Below, in pieces: positions 17,303 through 26,161 of a DNA stretch of 64,000 bases; within the stretch, counting starts at the first letter, position 1, and the number at the start of each line of letters is the position of its first letter. Source of the DNA: Paenibacillus lignilyticus (GTDB taxonomy: Bacteria > Bacillota > Bacilli > Paenibacillales > Paenibacillaceae); the NCBI RefSeq assembly GCF_017942085.1, contig NZ_JAGKSP010000018.1, positions 32,090-96,089 on the forward strand, read 5' to 3'. A program made the position numbers and the translations under genes. The notes under the pieces are model-generated. The model was not told the DNA's origin and did not search any database. It worked only from the letters and a program-made list of their open reading frames with translations.

Positions 17303-19090
17303 ATGCCAAGCGAACGCGCGCGAAGAATACCCCTATTTCCGTTAAAGAGCATTCAATCGAATATCTCCTTGGCGTTCTCTCTCCTCATCCTTGCGGCAAT
17401 CGTGCTGACGAGCTTAATTAGCTATCAGCTGTCGGTCGATGCGGTTGAACGAAATTCCAAGGGGTACATCGAAGAAATCATCAAACAAGTGAACACGAAT
17501 ATTCAGTCCTACGTGGATAACATGGAGAACATTTCCTTGCTCGCATTGACGAACAAGGACGTGAAGTACTACATATCCGACAATTCGTACATCAGCGCCG
17601 AGGATCGCCGGATCTACGAGAAACGTATATCCGACCTCTTCCAAGCGATCTTATACACGCGCAATGACATCGCTTCGATTATGGTTTTTGGCTACAATGG
17701 GCGTTTCGTTTCCGACAGACGCATTACGAACTTGAATCCCAATATGAAGCTGTCCGATCAAAGCTGGTTCCAGATGGCCAAGAGCGAGGGCGGCAAATCC
17801 GTCATCTCCTCGCCCCATGTGCAGAACATTATCCAGAACGAATACCGCTGGGTCGTTTCTTTGAGCCGGGAGCTCAAAAGCACAGACGGCATTACGGCGG
17901 AGGGCGTCTTCCTCGTCGATCTGAACCTCAGCATCATCAATGATATCTGCAAAAATATCGACTTAGGCAAGAAAGGCTACCTCTTCATCGTCGATAATAG
18001 CGGCAACATTGTCTATCATCCTCAGCAACAGTTAATAGACAGTAAATTGCGGACGGAGAGAATCGCCGACGTCATCAAGGCATCCAGCGGCAGCTCCTTC
18101 GTCGTGAATGACGGTGAAGGCAAGCGGATTTATTCCGTGCAGGATACGAATTTCGGGTGGAAAATCGCCGGCGTTGCCTACACGGACGATCTTATTGCGA
18201 GCAAGGACGACTTAAGAAACTCGATTCTCCTCTATTCCTTGTGCGGACTGGCTATCTCCCTGCTTATCTCGGTTTGGCTCTCGCATCGTTTATCGAAACC
18301 GATCAAAGTGCTGCAATCCGATATGAAGCAAGTGGAGAAAGGCAACTTCGACATTCAGACGGAAATCGGGCAAATGAACGAGATCGGACAGCTCGGCCGT
18401 TCCTTTAATATGATGGTCAGTCGAACCAAGTCGCTCATGGAAGAGACGATTCATAATCAAGAGAGCAAGAGGAAGAGCGAGCTGCTGCTGCTGCAATCGC
18501 AGATCAATCCCCATTTCTTGTACAACACCTTGGATTCCATCGTATGGATGGCGGAGCAGAAGCAGCATGAAGAGGTCGTACTGATGACTTCGGCATTAGC
18601 GAAGCTATTCCGTGCCAGTATCACGAAGGATCAGGAGCTGGTACCGATTCGCGTGGAGATCGAGCATATCACGAACTACTTGCTCATTCAGAAGATGCGG
18701 TATGAGGAGCTCGAATATGAAATTCAGATGGATGAATCGATTCTGGACTTCAAAACGTTGAAGATCTTGCTTCAGCCTTTAATCGAGAATGCGATCTATC
18801 ATGGCATACGCAATAAATACGGCATTAATGACGGCATCATTACCATTCGCGGCTGGCAGACGGAGGATAAGATCATCTTCGAGGTCGAGGATAACGGCTT
18901 CGGTATGACGCCGGAGCAAGCCGAACGCCTGCTGATCCCTGTCGAAGGGGAAACCCGCAATCAAGGCATTGGGATCAGGAACGTCAACGAGCGGATTAAG
19001 CTGTATTTCGGCTATGAATACGGCATCCAAATTCGCAGTGAAATCGAAGTCGGCACCTGCGTTTCGATTTCGATCCCGAAACTCGGTTAA
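17303..19090 (+). CDS. YesM-type sensor histidine kinase
   Basis: 595 residues: a transmembrane helix near residues 20-40, an extracytoplasmic dCache sensor (about 45-300), a second helix (about 305-328), HAMP (330-385), a His_kinase domain with phospho-acceptor His404 in QINPHFLYNTLDS and a HATPase (PLIENAIYHG, VEDNGFGM, GIGIRNVNERI). It pairs with the YesN-like regulator upstream. In related loci the sensed sugar signal is relayed through a separate binding protein, and the next gene is a candidate for that role. Confidence 0.94.
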   Translation: MPSERARRIPLFPLKSIQSNISLAFSLLILAAIVLTSLISYQLSVDAVERNSKGYIEEIIKQVNTNIQSYVDNMENISLLALTNKDVKYYISDNSYISAEDRRIYEKRISDLFQAILYTRNDIASIMVFGYNGRFVSDRRITNLNPNMKLSDQSWFQMAKSEGGKSVISSPHVQNIIQNEYRWVVSLSRELKSTDGITAEGVFLVDLNLSIINDICKNIDLGKKGYLFIVDNSGNIVYHPQQQLIDSKLRTERIADVIKASSGSSFVVNDGEGKRIYSVQDTNFGWKIAGVAYTDDLIASKDDLRNSILLYSLCGLAISLLISVWLSHRLSKPIKVLQSDMKQVEKGNFDIQTEIGQMNEIGQLGRSFNMMVSRTKSLMEETIHNQESKRKSELLLLQSQINPHFLYNTLDSIVWMAEQKQHEEVVLMTSALAKLFRASITKDQELVPIRVEIEHITNYLLIQKMRYEELEYEIQMDESILDFKTLKILLQPLIENAIYHGIRNKYGINDGIITIRGWQTEDKIIFEVEDNGFGMTPEQAERLLIPVEGETRNQGIGIRNVNERIKLYFGYEYGIQIRSEIEVGTCVSISIPKLG

Positions 19091-19102
19091 AGGGAGAATA
19101 CT

Positions 19103-20089
19103 ATGTTTAGGCAGAGATTTACGATAGGGCTGGCCCTTGTATTATTCATTGCAGCGGTTTATTCGATTTTCTACTTTAAGCTGTTTAGCGTGACGAGCCA
19201 TCATGAGAAGAGCATTACGGTCGTCCTGAAGTCCTTAAACGTTCGTTCGGATTTCTGGCAGGCGGTCAGTGCGGGATCGGCGGCGGCGGCTAAAGAGAAC
19301 GGGCTCACTCTTAACGTCCAAGGCCCGCTGCAAGAAGGCGACGCGGAGGAGCAAATTCACGTGCTGGAAGAGGCCATCGGGCAGAAGCCGCAAGCGATCG
19401 TAGTGGCACCTTATGCGGATGACCGCATGCCTGCCTTATTCAAACAAATCCGTGAAGAAGGCATTAAATTGGTCGTGATCGATACTCCGCTTGAGATGAA
19501 ATCCGCCCCCGTCGTCGTGTCTGACAATCATGTAGAGGCCGGGCGGTTAGCGGGAGAAACGGCAATTAATGTGACCAAGAGGAATCCCGTCATCGCGATC
19601 ATAAGCGATCATGCGGATGCCACTATCTCGAAGGAGCGGCTGGAGGGTTTGAAGCATGCCCTTGAGCGCTATAAGAACAGCATTGTCGGTGTTTATTATG
19701 GCGAGCAATCCGAAGATAAAGCCTACGACATTGCCAAGAAGCTGCTGGACGATGGTCAGTCCTTCAATACCTTCATTACGATGAACGAATCCGCGACCAT
19801 CGGCGTAGCCAAATTGTTAAAGGAACAGAACATAGCCGGTGCAATCAAGCTGATCGGCTTCGACAGCTCCTTCTACGAAATTCAGCTGCTGGAGGAAGGC
19901 GTCTTGAATGCGGTCATCGCGCAGAAGCCGTTTAATATGGGCTATCTCGGCGTGAAGCGAGCTTTAAGCCTGATCGAAGGCTCGAATACGGCTCCCGTTA
20001 CCTACATCGAATCGAATGTAATCAATCGCAAAAACATGTATTTGCCTGAGAATCAGAAGCTGCTGTTTCCATTCATTGAGAACAAATAA
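19103..20089 (+). CDS. Membrane-anchored sugar-binding protein (Peripla_BP_4), likely sensor accessory
   Basis: 328 residues. The N terminus has an uncleaved-looking hydrophobic anchor (FTIGLALVLFIAAVYSIFYF) and no lipobox cysteine. A Peripla_BP_4 (RbsB-like) domain follows, with FWQAVSAGSAAAAKENG, GQKPQAIVVAPYADD, VVSDNHVEAGRLAGE and LIGFDSS. Its place directly after the kinase, 12 bases on, and its membrane anchor suggest a third component that passes sugar binding to the kinase, as described for XylFII-LytS type systems. This role is inferred. Confidence 0.85.
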   Translation: MFRQRFTIGLALVLFIAAVYSIFYFKLFSVTSHHEKSITVVLKSLNVRSDFWQAVSAGSAAAAKENGLTLNVQGPLQEGDAEEQIHVLEEAIGQKPQAIVVAPYADDRMPALFKQIREEGIKLVVIDTPLEMKSAPVVVSDNHVEAGRLAGETAINVTKRNPVIAIISDHADATISKERLEGLKHALERYKNSIVGVYYGEQSEDKAYDIAKKLLDDGQSFNTFITMNESATIGVAKLLKEQNIAGAIKLIGFDSSFYEIQLLEEGVLNAVIAQKPFNMGYLGVKRALSLIEGSNTAPVTYIESNVINRKNMYLPENQKLLFPFIENK

Positions 20090-20116
20090 TTCCTAGGAGA
20101 AGGGTGTGAGCCGCAT

Positions 20117-21397
20117 ATGACCGTCTTCTTCCGTCCAGTCCGTCAGCATTGGAAGGCAACCGTTTCCGTAATGTTCCTATCCGTCATCCTGTCCTCCTGT
20201 ATGTCATCGGGCGAAGAGCCGACTCCTCCCGACAAGGAGGATAGAGCGCTTATTCGGTTTGTGGCCGCTGAATACAGTACGGAAACGAAGCCGTTCCTGG
20301 AGAAGCTCGTGAAAGATTTTGAAATGAAAAACCCGCTGATCGACGTCGAGCTGCAGGTCGCGAACTGGGACATTCTTGATGGCATCTACACGACGATGAT
20401 TAGCAAAAACCAACCGCCTGATCTACTAAATACGAATGTATACGCTCATTTTGCCCAGGATGGCCTGCTCAATGATATGGGTACGATTATATCGAAGGAG
20501 CTTGCCGATAGACTCTACCCGAATTTAGTCGCGATGGATCGGATGAACGGCACGCAGTTCGCCTTGCCGTACGTAGCCTCGACGCGGAATCTGTACTACA
20601 ACAAGGAACTGCTGGAGAAGGCCGGGATTAAGTCTCCTCCTACCACATGGTCTGAATTAGAGAAAGCGGCGCACAAGATCAAAGCTGCAGGCGCTGCAGA
20701 TGGTTTCGGCGTTGATTTGACCGACAATGAGACCCAAGCATATCTCTCCTATTTCTTCTACGGAGCCGGGGGCTCTTGGACCAAGGACGGCAAATGGACG
20801 ATTAATTCCCCTGCGAATATCGCGGGATTGACGTACTTGAAGCAGTTGTTCGATAAAGGGTTAACCGATCCCGAGCCGACCGTTACGACGCGTGACGAGA
20901 AGCAGCGGATTCTGGGCGGAGGCGGACTTGCCATGCTCATCTCGGGCAACTACTTCACTTCCGTTGTACCGAAGGAATTTCCCGCGCTCAAGTGGGACAA
21001 AGGCCCAATCCCCGTGAAAGACGGGCAGCCTCCGATTACGTTCGCCGTGCAGGACGTGCTCATCTCCTTTAAGACGGATCATACGAACAAAGAAGCGTTG
21101 TCCAAGTTTATGGATTTCCTGTACGACGATTCGGCCTATGGCGATATGATCAAGCGCGAAGGCCTCCTCCCTGTTACGAGTACGGTAGGCAGCCGGATGT
21201 CCATACAAGATAATGTCATGAAAGGCAATCTCGATGCGCTGAGCAAAGCGATGTTTTATCCGGTTGGAGAACCCGCTTGGCAAGCGGTCCTCGATTACGC
21301 CCGCAAGATGGGCGATGCCGTCCTCTACGAGCACCTTACTCCCAAAGACGCCTTGGACAAGCTGCAGCAATTCGCCGAAACGAAGAGCGGCCGGTAA
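20117..21397 (+). CDS. Family-1 extracellular solute-binding lipoprotein (first)
   Basis: 426 residues with a signal peptide and lipobox LSSC. The SBP_bac_1 domain (DFEMKNPLIDVELQ, PPDLLNTNVYAHFAQDG, RNLYYNKELLEKAGI) is the carbohydrate-binding type used with two-permease importers. It lies with the sensor genes and is separated from the main transporter genes by about 155 bases, so it may serve sensing or a second ligand instead of bulk uptake. Substrate unknown. Confidence 0.9.
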   Translation: MTVFFRPVRQHWKATVSVMFLSVILSSCMSSGEEPTPPDKEDRALIRFVAAEYSTETKPFLEKLVKDFEMKNPLIDVELQVANWDILDGIYTTMISKNQPPDLLNTNVYAHFAQDGLLNDMGTIISKELADRLYPNLVAMDRMNGTQFALPYVASTRNLYYNKELLEKAGIKSPPTTWSELEKAAHKIKAAGAADGFGVDLTDNETQAYLSYFFYGAGGSWTKDGKWTINSPANIAGLTYLKQLFDKGLTDPEPTVTTRDEKQRILGGGGLAMLISGNYFTSVVPKEFPALKWDKGPIPVKDGQPPITFAVQDVLISFKTDHTNKEALSKFMDFLYDDSAYGDMIKREGLLPVTSTVGSRMSIQDNVMKGNLDALSKAMFYPVGEPAWQAVLDYARKMGDAVLYEHLTPKDALDKLQQFAETKSGR

Positions 21398-21493
21398 CGC
21401 AGCAAAATAAGAAAAGAAGAAAACAAAGAATTCGTGGAAGATATTCGATAGAGACTTAAGCCCTCCCACCTTATGATGAGAACAAGCGCTGGA

Positions 21494-21507
21494 GTTCACT
21501 TGTGAAC
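21494..21507. promoter_or_regulatory. Perfect 14-bp palindrome upstream of the transporter genes
   Basis: GTTCACTTGTGAAC lies 46 bases upstream of the second binding-protein start. It could be an operator or a short RNA hairpin; the binding protein is not known. Confidence 0.35.
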
Positions 21508-21552
21508 GACCTAAGGAAGCGTAAATCATCATTATTGGGAGGGTTTGCTTTT

Positions 21553-22935
21553 ATGACCATGAACAAAAAAATGGCTGCAATCGGTCTTGCCAGCATTCTG
21601 GCTGCCGTATCACTAACAGGATGCGGTTCCAAGAATAACAACGAGGCTGCGGGCACGACAACCGAAAATACGACGGCCAATGCCTCGGAGAACACAACAG
21701 CAACCAATACCACTAACACCTCCACGGATACAACCGCTAAATTAACCGGCGATTTCGAAATTCAATATTTCGTTGGCGGATACGGCGACAAATGGTGGAA
21801 ACAAGTTATCAGCGATTTCCAAGCCGCTAACCCGGATCTGAAAATCAAACAATCCGGCGGTCCGCAAATCAATGAGCAAATGAAACCGCGTTGGATCGGA
21901 GGCAACCCGCCTGATTTCGTGTACATCGACGGCGCCGGCTTGAATGACCGCCAAATGGTTGAAGATGGCCAGCTTGAAGATTTGACCGACTGGCTGAAGG
22001 ATGCCAAGAACATCGACGGCGATCTCATCACCGATATTCTGGCACAGCCCGCGCAGCAGTTCGACGGCAAAGTATACAACATTCCACTCGTACTTAACTC
22101 ATGGGGCGTGTTCTGGAACAAAGCCTTGTTCAAAGAAAAAGGCTGGACGGAGCCTACAGACTTCCAATCCTTCCTGGACACAAGCGACAAAATCAAAGCG
22201 GCCGGCATCAATCCATTTATCCACACAGGTAAATATCCGTACTACATCAACGGATCGATTCTGTACCCGGCCATCGTTTCGGCGAATAATAATGATTTCA
22301 CCATCCTTCAAGACATGGCAGCGAACAAAGTAGAAGCTTTCGAAAGCCCTGCCGTACTTACGGCTTTGAACAAAATCGTAGAGCTGCGCGACAAAGGCTT
22401 CATCGATCCGGCGTCGATTCAAATCAACCACACCGATTCGCAAATGCTCTTCCTGCAAAACAAGGATGCGTTTATCCCGAACGGCCTATGGCTGCCTAAC
22501 GAAATGTCCAAAGACATTCCGGATGGCTTCGACTTCGGCTTCATTCCTTCCGTAACGCAAGATGCAGGCGGCAAAGTAGTAGCGAATACTTCTACATCGA
22601 CAGTAGCCATCGCTAAAGATGCGAAGAACAAAGATGCAGCGAAAGCATTCCTGCAATTCATCTTCTCTAAAGCGCAAGCTTCCCAGTGGGCAGAGCTGAG
22701 CGGCGCACCTTCCAACATCAAAGGCGATATCAGCGCTTCCAACGCTCCGAACTTCGTTAAAGATGCTGCGAAATACCTAACAGATCCAAATACAGTTGTT
22801 ATCCCGACGATCACTTACAACGCGGACGTGGATAAAGCGATGATGGATGCAACGGATGCCCTTACAATCAGCAAAATCACCCCTGAAGAGTGGGTCAAAC
22901 GTGTAACTGACGCAGTGAAAAAAGTAAGTAAATAA
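21553..22935 (+). CDS. Family-1 extracellular sugar-binding lipoprotein (second)
   Basis: 460 residues from ATG 21553, which follows GGGAGGG at 9 bases; the in-frame start at 21502 lacks a site. Lipobox SLTGC, then an Asn/Thr-rich linker and an SBP_bac_1 domain resembling the N-acetylglucosamine/oligosaccharide binders (NPDLKIKQSGGPQINEQMKP, PPDFVYIDGAG, FWNKALFKEKGW). It leads the binding protein-permease-permease set and is the likely uptake component. A stable hairpin after it may protect its mRNA. Confidence 0.92.
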   Translation: MTMNKKMAAIGLASILAAVSLTGCGSKNNNEAAGTTTENTTANASENTTATNTTNTSTDTTAKLTGDFEIQYFVGGYGDKWWKQVISDFQAANPDLKIKQSGGPQINEQMKPRWIGGNPPDFVYIDGAGLNDRQMVEDGQLEDLTDWLKDAKNIDGDLITDILAQPAQQFDGKVYNIPLVLNSWGVFWNKALFKEKGWTEPTDFQSFLDTSDKIKAAGINPFIHTGKYPYYINGSILYPAIVSANNNDFTILQDMAANKVEAFESPAVLTALNKIVELRDKGFIDPASIQINHTDSQMLFLQNKDAFIPNGLWLPNEMSKDIPDGFDFGFIPSVTQDAGGKVVANTSTSTVAIAKDAKNKDAAKAFLQFIFSKAQASQWAELSGAPSNIKGDISASNAPNFVKDAAKYLTDPNTVVIPTITYNADVDKAMMDATDALTISKITPEEWVKRVTDAVKKVSK

Positions 22936-22964
22936 TAAGCCTTCAGAGGCTTAACGCGGAGGGT

Positions 22965-22986
22965 GATCGGGGCAGCCGCCTCGATC
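22965..22986 (+). other. Intercistronic mRNA hairpin after the binding-protein gene
   Basis: GATCGGGGC (22965-22973) pairs with GCCTCGATC (22978-22986) with a four-base loop and no T run. Hairpins of this kind raise the level of solute-binding-protein mRNA relative to the permeases. A second small stem (AAGCCT/AGGCTT) lies just before it. Confidence 0.5.
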
Positions 22987-23023
22987 CTTCTCTGCGAATT
23001 TACTCGGAGGGATGGCAGGCACT

Positions 23024-23926
23024 ATGACTCATAGAACGGCTAAGTGGCAGCGTAATGTATTTATCGCAACCTTCATTATCCCTACTCTATTGTTCTTTGG
23101 GGTATTTACGATTTATCCGGTTGCGCAAGGATTGTATTTCTCGTTCTTCGACTGGTCCGGCATGTCGCAGCATAAAACGTTTATCGGCTTGGATAATTTC
23201 AAGGAATTGTTTCACGATCCCATTGTATGGAGAGCGATTGGCAACGATTATTTTCTGGTAGTGGGCAAGGTTATCGGCATTATGACGATCGCCACCTTTT
23301 TCGCTGTTGCGCTTACCCGGTTCGGCTTTAGACTGTCAGGGTTCTTCCGTTCGATTTTCTTCATTCCGAATGTTATTTCCGTCGTCGTTATCGGCGTATT
23401 GTGGAACTTCATATATAATCCGCAAATCGGGTTCCTGAACGCGTTTCTGTCGCTATTCACGAAAGAACAGGTTACGATCACCTGGCTTGGATTTACGAAT
23501 CACACGATTTGGATGCTGCTGCCTCCGGCGATTTGGGCCGGTATCGGATTTTATATGATTCTCCTGATCGCCGCGATCCAGAGCATTCCGGACTCCTATT
23601 ACGAAGCCGCCAGCTTAGAAGGAGCGGGTCAATGGGGGCAATTCCGCAACATTACCCTTCCGCTCGTTTGGGAGCAAATTAAAGTGTCGACGCTCAATAT
23701 CATGATGACGACGCTTAACGGCTCTTTCGTGATCGTGTGGATCATGACCGAGGGCGGTCCGGATAACAGCACGCAGGTTATGGGCTCCTATTTATACCAA
23801 ATGGCATTCCGCCAATATCATTTCGGCTATGGTGCTTCGATCGGATTTATCATCTTGATCTTGTCGTTGATTACGACAATCGTACTTCAGCGGTTAATGC
23901 GTCATGAGACCGTCGAGATGAGTTAA
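23024..23926 (+). CDS. Sugar ABC transporter permease (MalF/LacF type)
   Basis: About 300 residues with six transmembrane helices and the cytoplasmic EAA loop (YYEAASLEGAGQWGQFRNITLPL). It belongs to the BPD_transp_1 family and pairs with the next gene. ATG 23012 sits directly on the GGAGG site, so ATG 23024 is chosen. No ATPase gene follows, so the pair presumably uses a shared MsmX-like ATPase. Confidence 0.92.
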   Translation: MTHRTAKWQRNVFIATFIIPTLLFFGVFTIYPVAQGLYFSFFDWSGMSQHKTFIGLDNFKELFHDPIVWRAIGNDYFLVVGKVIGIMTIATFFAVALTRFGFRLSGFFRSIFFIPNVISVVVIGVLWNFIYNPQIGFLNAFLSLFTKEQVTITWLGFTNHTIWMLLPPAIWAGIGFYMILLIAAIQSIPDSYYEAASLEGAGQWGQFRNITLPLVWEQIKVSTLNIMMTTLNGSFVIVWIMTEGGPDNSTQVMGSYLYQMAFRQYHFGYGASIGFIILILSLITTIVLQRLMRHETVEMS

Positions 23927-23939
23927 GGAGGGCTTCGAG

Positions 23940-24785
23940 ATGATTGTAGGTTTAAGAAATCCAGTCGCTAAACTATTCTTCTATGGAATCCTGGTCGTAT
24001 GGGGCATTTCGGTCTTATACCCGCTGTTTTGGACACTCCTGGACGCTTTGAAAAATAACGAGCAATTCTTCCGCAACGCGCCGTGGGCCTTACCGGAATT
24101 CCCGCTTCTGTGGTCCAATTTCTCCTATGTATGGAGCAATTACAACTTCGGCACCTATTTCATCAACTCGCTTGTGGTCACAGCGGGTTCTACGGGGCTC
24201 GGCCTTATCTTATCGGCTATGACGGCATACGTGCTGGCAAGATACAAGTTCAGAGGCAGCAACATGCTGTATCTGCTCTACATTTCGTCGATGATGATTC
24301 CGTTCGTGCTGGCTCTAATTCCATTGTTCTTCCTAATGAATTCGATGCACTTGATCAACACGAAGCTCGGATTGATCGTCGTCTATGCCTCAAGCTTGCT
24401 GGCTTTCGGAATCTTCGTGCTCGTCGGTTTCTTTAAATCATTGCCGAAGGAACTGGAGGAAGCGGCTATCGTCGACGGTACTTCTTATTTCGGCACGTTC
24501 TTCCGGGTCATGCTGCCGTTGTCGCAGCCGGGGTTAATCACCCTGGCGATCATTAATGTCTTGAACATCTGGAACGAATATATCGTAGGGACGATCCTCG
24601 TAAATGATCCCCTGCAATATACATTGCCGGTTGAGATTGGCGTCATGCGAGCGGAAATGCAGTATCGTACCGAGTGGGGTCCCTTATTCGCCGCTTTGCT
24701 CATTACGATCGTACCTGTTCTGTTCATGTACATCATCTTCCAACGTCGAATCGCGAGCGGCATTACCGCTGGCGCCGTTAAATAA
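23940..24785 (+). CDS. Sugar ABC transporter permease (MalG/LacG type)
   Basis: 281 residues, six helices, EAA loop LEEAAIVDGTSYFGTFFRVMLPLS. It is the second half of the permease pair; the start follows TAAGGAGGG, 13 bases after the previous stop. It ends the operon, with a terminator immediately downstream. Confidence 0.92.
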   Translation: MIVGLRNPVAKLFFYGILVVWGISVLYPLFWTLLDALKNNEQFFRNAPWALPEFPLLWSNFSYVWSNYNFGTYFINSLVVTAGSTGLGLILSAMTAYVLARYKFRGSNMLYLLYISSMMIPFVLALIPLFFLMNSMHLINTKLGLIVVYASSLLAFGIFVLVGFFKSLPKELEEAAIVDGTSYFGTFFRVMLPLSQPGLITLAIINVLNIWNEYIVGTILVNDPLQYTLPVEIGVMRAEMQYRTEWGPLFAALLITIVPVLFMYIIFQRRIASGITAGAVK

Positions 24786-24786
24786 A

Positions 24787-24839
24787 AAAAAGGGCTTCCC
24801 ATCGTCATCATGAATGACTTGTGGGAGAGCCCTTTTTTT
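24787..24839 (+). terminator. Intrinsic terminator of the sugar ABC operon
   Basis: AAGGGCTTCCCA pairs, with one bulge, with TGGGAGAGCCCTT across a 20-base loop, followed by TTTTTTT. An A run on the left side makes it function in both directions. Confidence 0.85.
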
Positions 24840-24921
24840 CGCTTTCGCTGGACGGATTCCGTTATACTTGTAATAAATGGATAGTGGCGAATCGATTATC
24901 GATTAATTCAAGGAGGCAGAG

Positions 24922-25785
24922 ATGATAACAAGAACCATCGATGGCGTTTCCTTCGGATTGAAAGAAGATTTTGACTTTGATTTTCTTTGCGAATACGGCA
25001 AGGTCTTTGCCGTATTCGATAAGCAGGATTCGGGATACCTGTGCTTTGGCGTTCAGAGCGAGAACGAGAACGAGAACAAGAGCAAGAGCGAGAACGAGAG
25101 CAAGAGCGAGAACAGGAAGCTGTTCTTGAAAATGGCCGGTGCTGCCACATTAGAGAGTAATGTCAGTCCGGAAGCAGCCATCGCTCGACTTCGGTCCACC
25201 ATAGTTGTTTATGAGGATTTACGTCATCCGGTGCTCATTGATATGATCGCGCACAAGGAAATTCCCGGTGGCTATCTGACGGTCTATGAGTGGTTCGAAG
25301 GCGAGTGTATGGGCAGACAATATCAGTCTCATGATAAATTCTTAGCTTTGCCGATTGAAGAGAAGTTGGCGATCTACAGAGACCTCTTGCTATTTCACAT
25401 TCATACCAACAATTGCGGTTATATCGCCTTAGATTTCTACGATGGCAGTATCATGTATGACTTCCGCACGCAACGGACCATGGTTTGCGACATTGAAGTG
25501 TACAGCAAGAGACCCGTAGTCAATACGATGGGGCGAATGTGGGGATCCAGTCGGTACATGTCTCCGGAAGAATTCCAGCTAGGCGCCGAGATTGATGAAC
25601 GCTCCAATGTTTTCGTAATGGGGGCCACCGCATTTCAGTTGATGGGCGGCGGTATGGACCGTTCTATCGCTAAATGGCAAGCTTCCGAGAAGCAGTACCT
25701 CGCAGCTCTACGCGCGGTTAGCGCGGAGAAAGACGATCGGTATCCAACCATCGCTGACTACTACGAGGTTTGGACGAACGCTTAG
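24922..25785 (+). CDS. Divergent Ser/Thr-kinase-like protein
   Basis: 287 residues, resembling a eukaryotic-type kinase with relaxed motifs. The N-lobe lysine is probably Lys in KLFLKMAG. The catalytic loop reads GYIALDFYDGSI (Asp kept, HRD and the Asn changed), the DFG position reads CDIEV, and the APE region reads GSSRYMSPEEF, followed by DERSNVFVMGATAF. Acidic residues needed for metal binding are present, so weak activity or a pseudokinase are both possible. A 20-residue Ser/Glu/Asn/Lys insertion (residues 46-65) comes from a hexanucleotide repeat. It is a single gene, divergent in context, with GGAGG before ATG 24922. Substrate unknown. Confidence 0.75.
   Translation: MITRTIDGVSFGLKEDFDFDFLCEYGKVFAVFDKQDSGYLCFGVQSENENENKSKSENESKSENRKLFLKMAGAATLESNVSPEAAIARLRSTIVVYEDLRHPVLIDMIAHKEIPGGYLTVYEWFEGECMGRQYQSHDKFLALPIEEKLAIYRDLLLFHIHTNNCGYIALDFYDGSIMYDFRTQRTMVCDIEVYSKRPVVNTMGRMWGSSRYMSPEEFQLGAEIDERSNVFVMGATAFQLMGGGMDRSIAKWQASEKQYLAALRAVSAEKDDRYPTIADYYEVWTNA
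25057..25116 (+). repeat. In-frame hexanucleotide (6-bp) microsatellite inside the kinase-like gene
   Basis: Ten units of AGCGAG/AACGAG/AACAAG/AGCAAG run from 25057 to 25116 and encode alternating Ser/Asn and Glu/Lys residues. Unit gain or loss would keep the frame and only change the length of a surface loop between N-lobe strands. Confidence 0.85.
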
Positions 25786-25790
25786 CGAAT

Positions 25791-26090
25791 GTGCGGTAAC
25801 TGGTACCTCTCTTGGTGGCTGCTCTCTCGCTTTCCCACCAAGTGCGGTAACCAGTACCTCTCTTAAAGCTACTTTCCCGCTTTCCCGTCAGTGTGCGGTA
25901 ACCAGTACCTCTCTTTACGGCTACTCGCTCGCTTTCCCGCCAATGTGCGGTAACCAGTGCCTCTCTTGCAGCTTCTCCCTCGCTTTCCCGCCAGTGTGCG
26001 GTAACCAGTACCTCTCTTGCAGCTACTTTCCCCCTTTCCCGCCACTGTGCGGTAACCAGTACCTCTCTTGCGGACAGCTTCTAATCACTC
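25791..26090. repeat. 51-bp tandem repeat array, six copies
   Basis: The start GTGCGGTAACCAGTACC recurs at 25791, 25842, 25893, 25945, 25996 and 26047 (periods 51, 51, 52, 51, 51). Each unit has a conserved 23-bp head ending CCTCTCTT, a variable middle of about 12 bases, and a conserved tail CTTTCCCGCC. The head carries GGTA-N5-TACC symmetry. The last copy is partial. It fills the 376-base gap between the kinase-like gene and the aldo/keto reductase; there is no gene in it. It is not a CRISPR, because the copies are contiguous and the variable part is too short. Confidence 0.9.
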
Positions 26091-26096
26091 TCTAAA

Positions 26097-26137
26097 CGAC
26101 AAAGAAATGTTGCCCTGGAGGCAACATTTCTTTGTCG
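26097..26137. terminator. Strong bidirectional terminator
   Basis: A perfect 18-bp stem (CGACAAAGAAATGTTGCC with its complement) has a CTGGA loop. It lies 24 bases after the aldo/keto reductase stop and also after the 51-bp repeat array for plus-strand transcripts. Confidence 0.87.
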
Positions 26138-26161
26138 CATATTCCGCTGGGCGAACCCATC

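Noticed and set aside
25791..26090. CRISPR array
   Set aside because: Repeats are contiguous with a 51-bp period, the variable part is only about 12 bases, and no cas genes occur.
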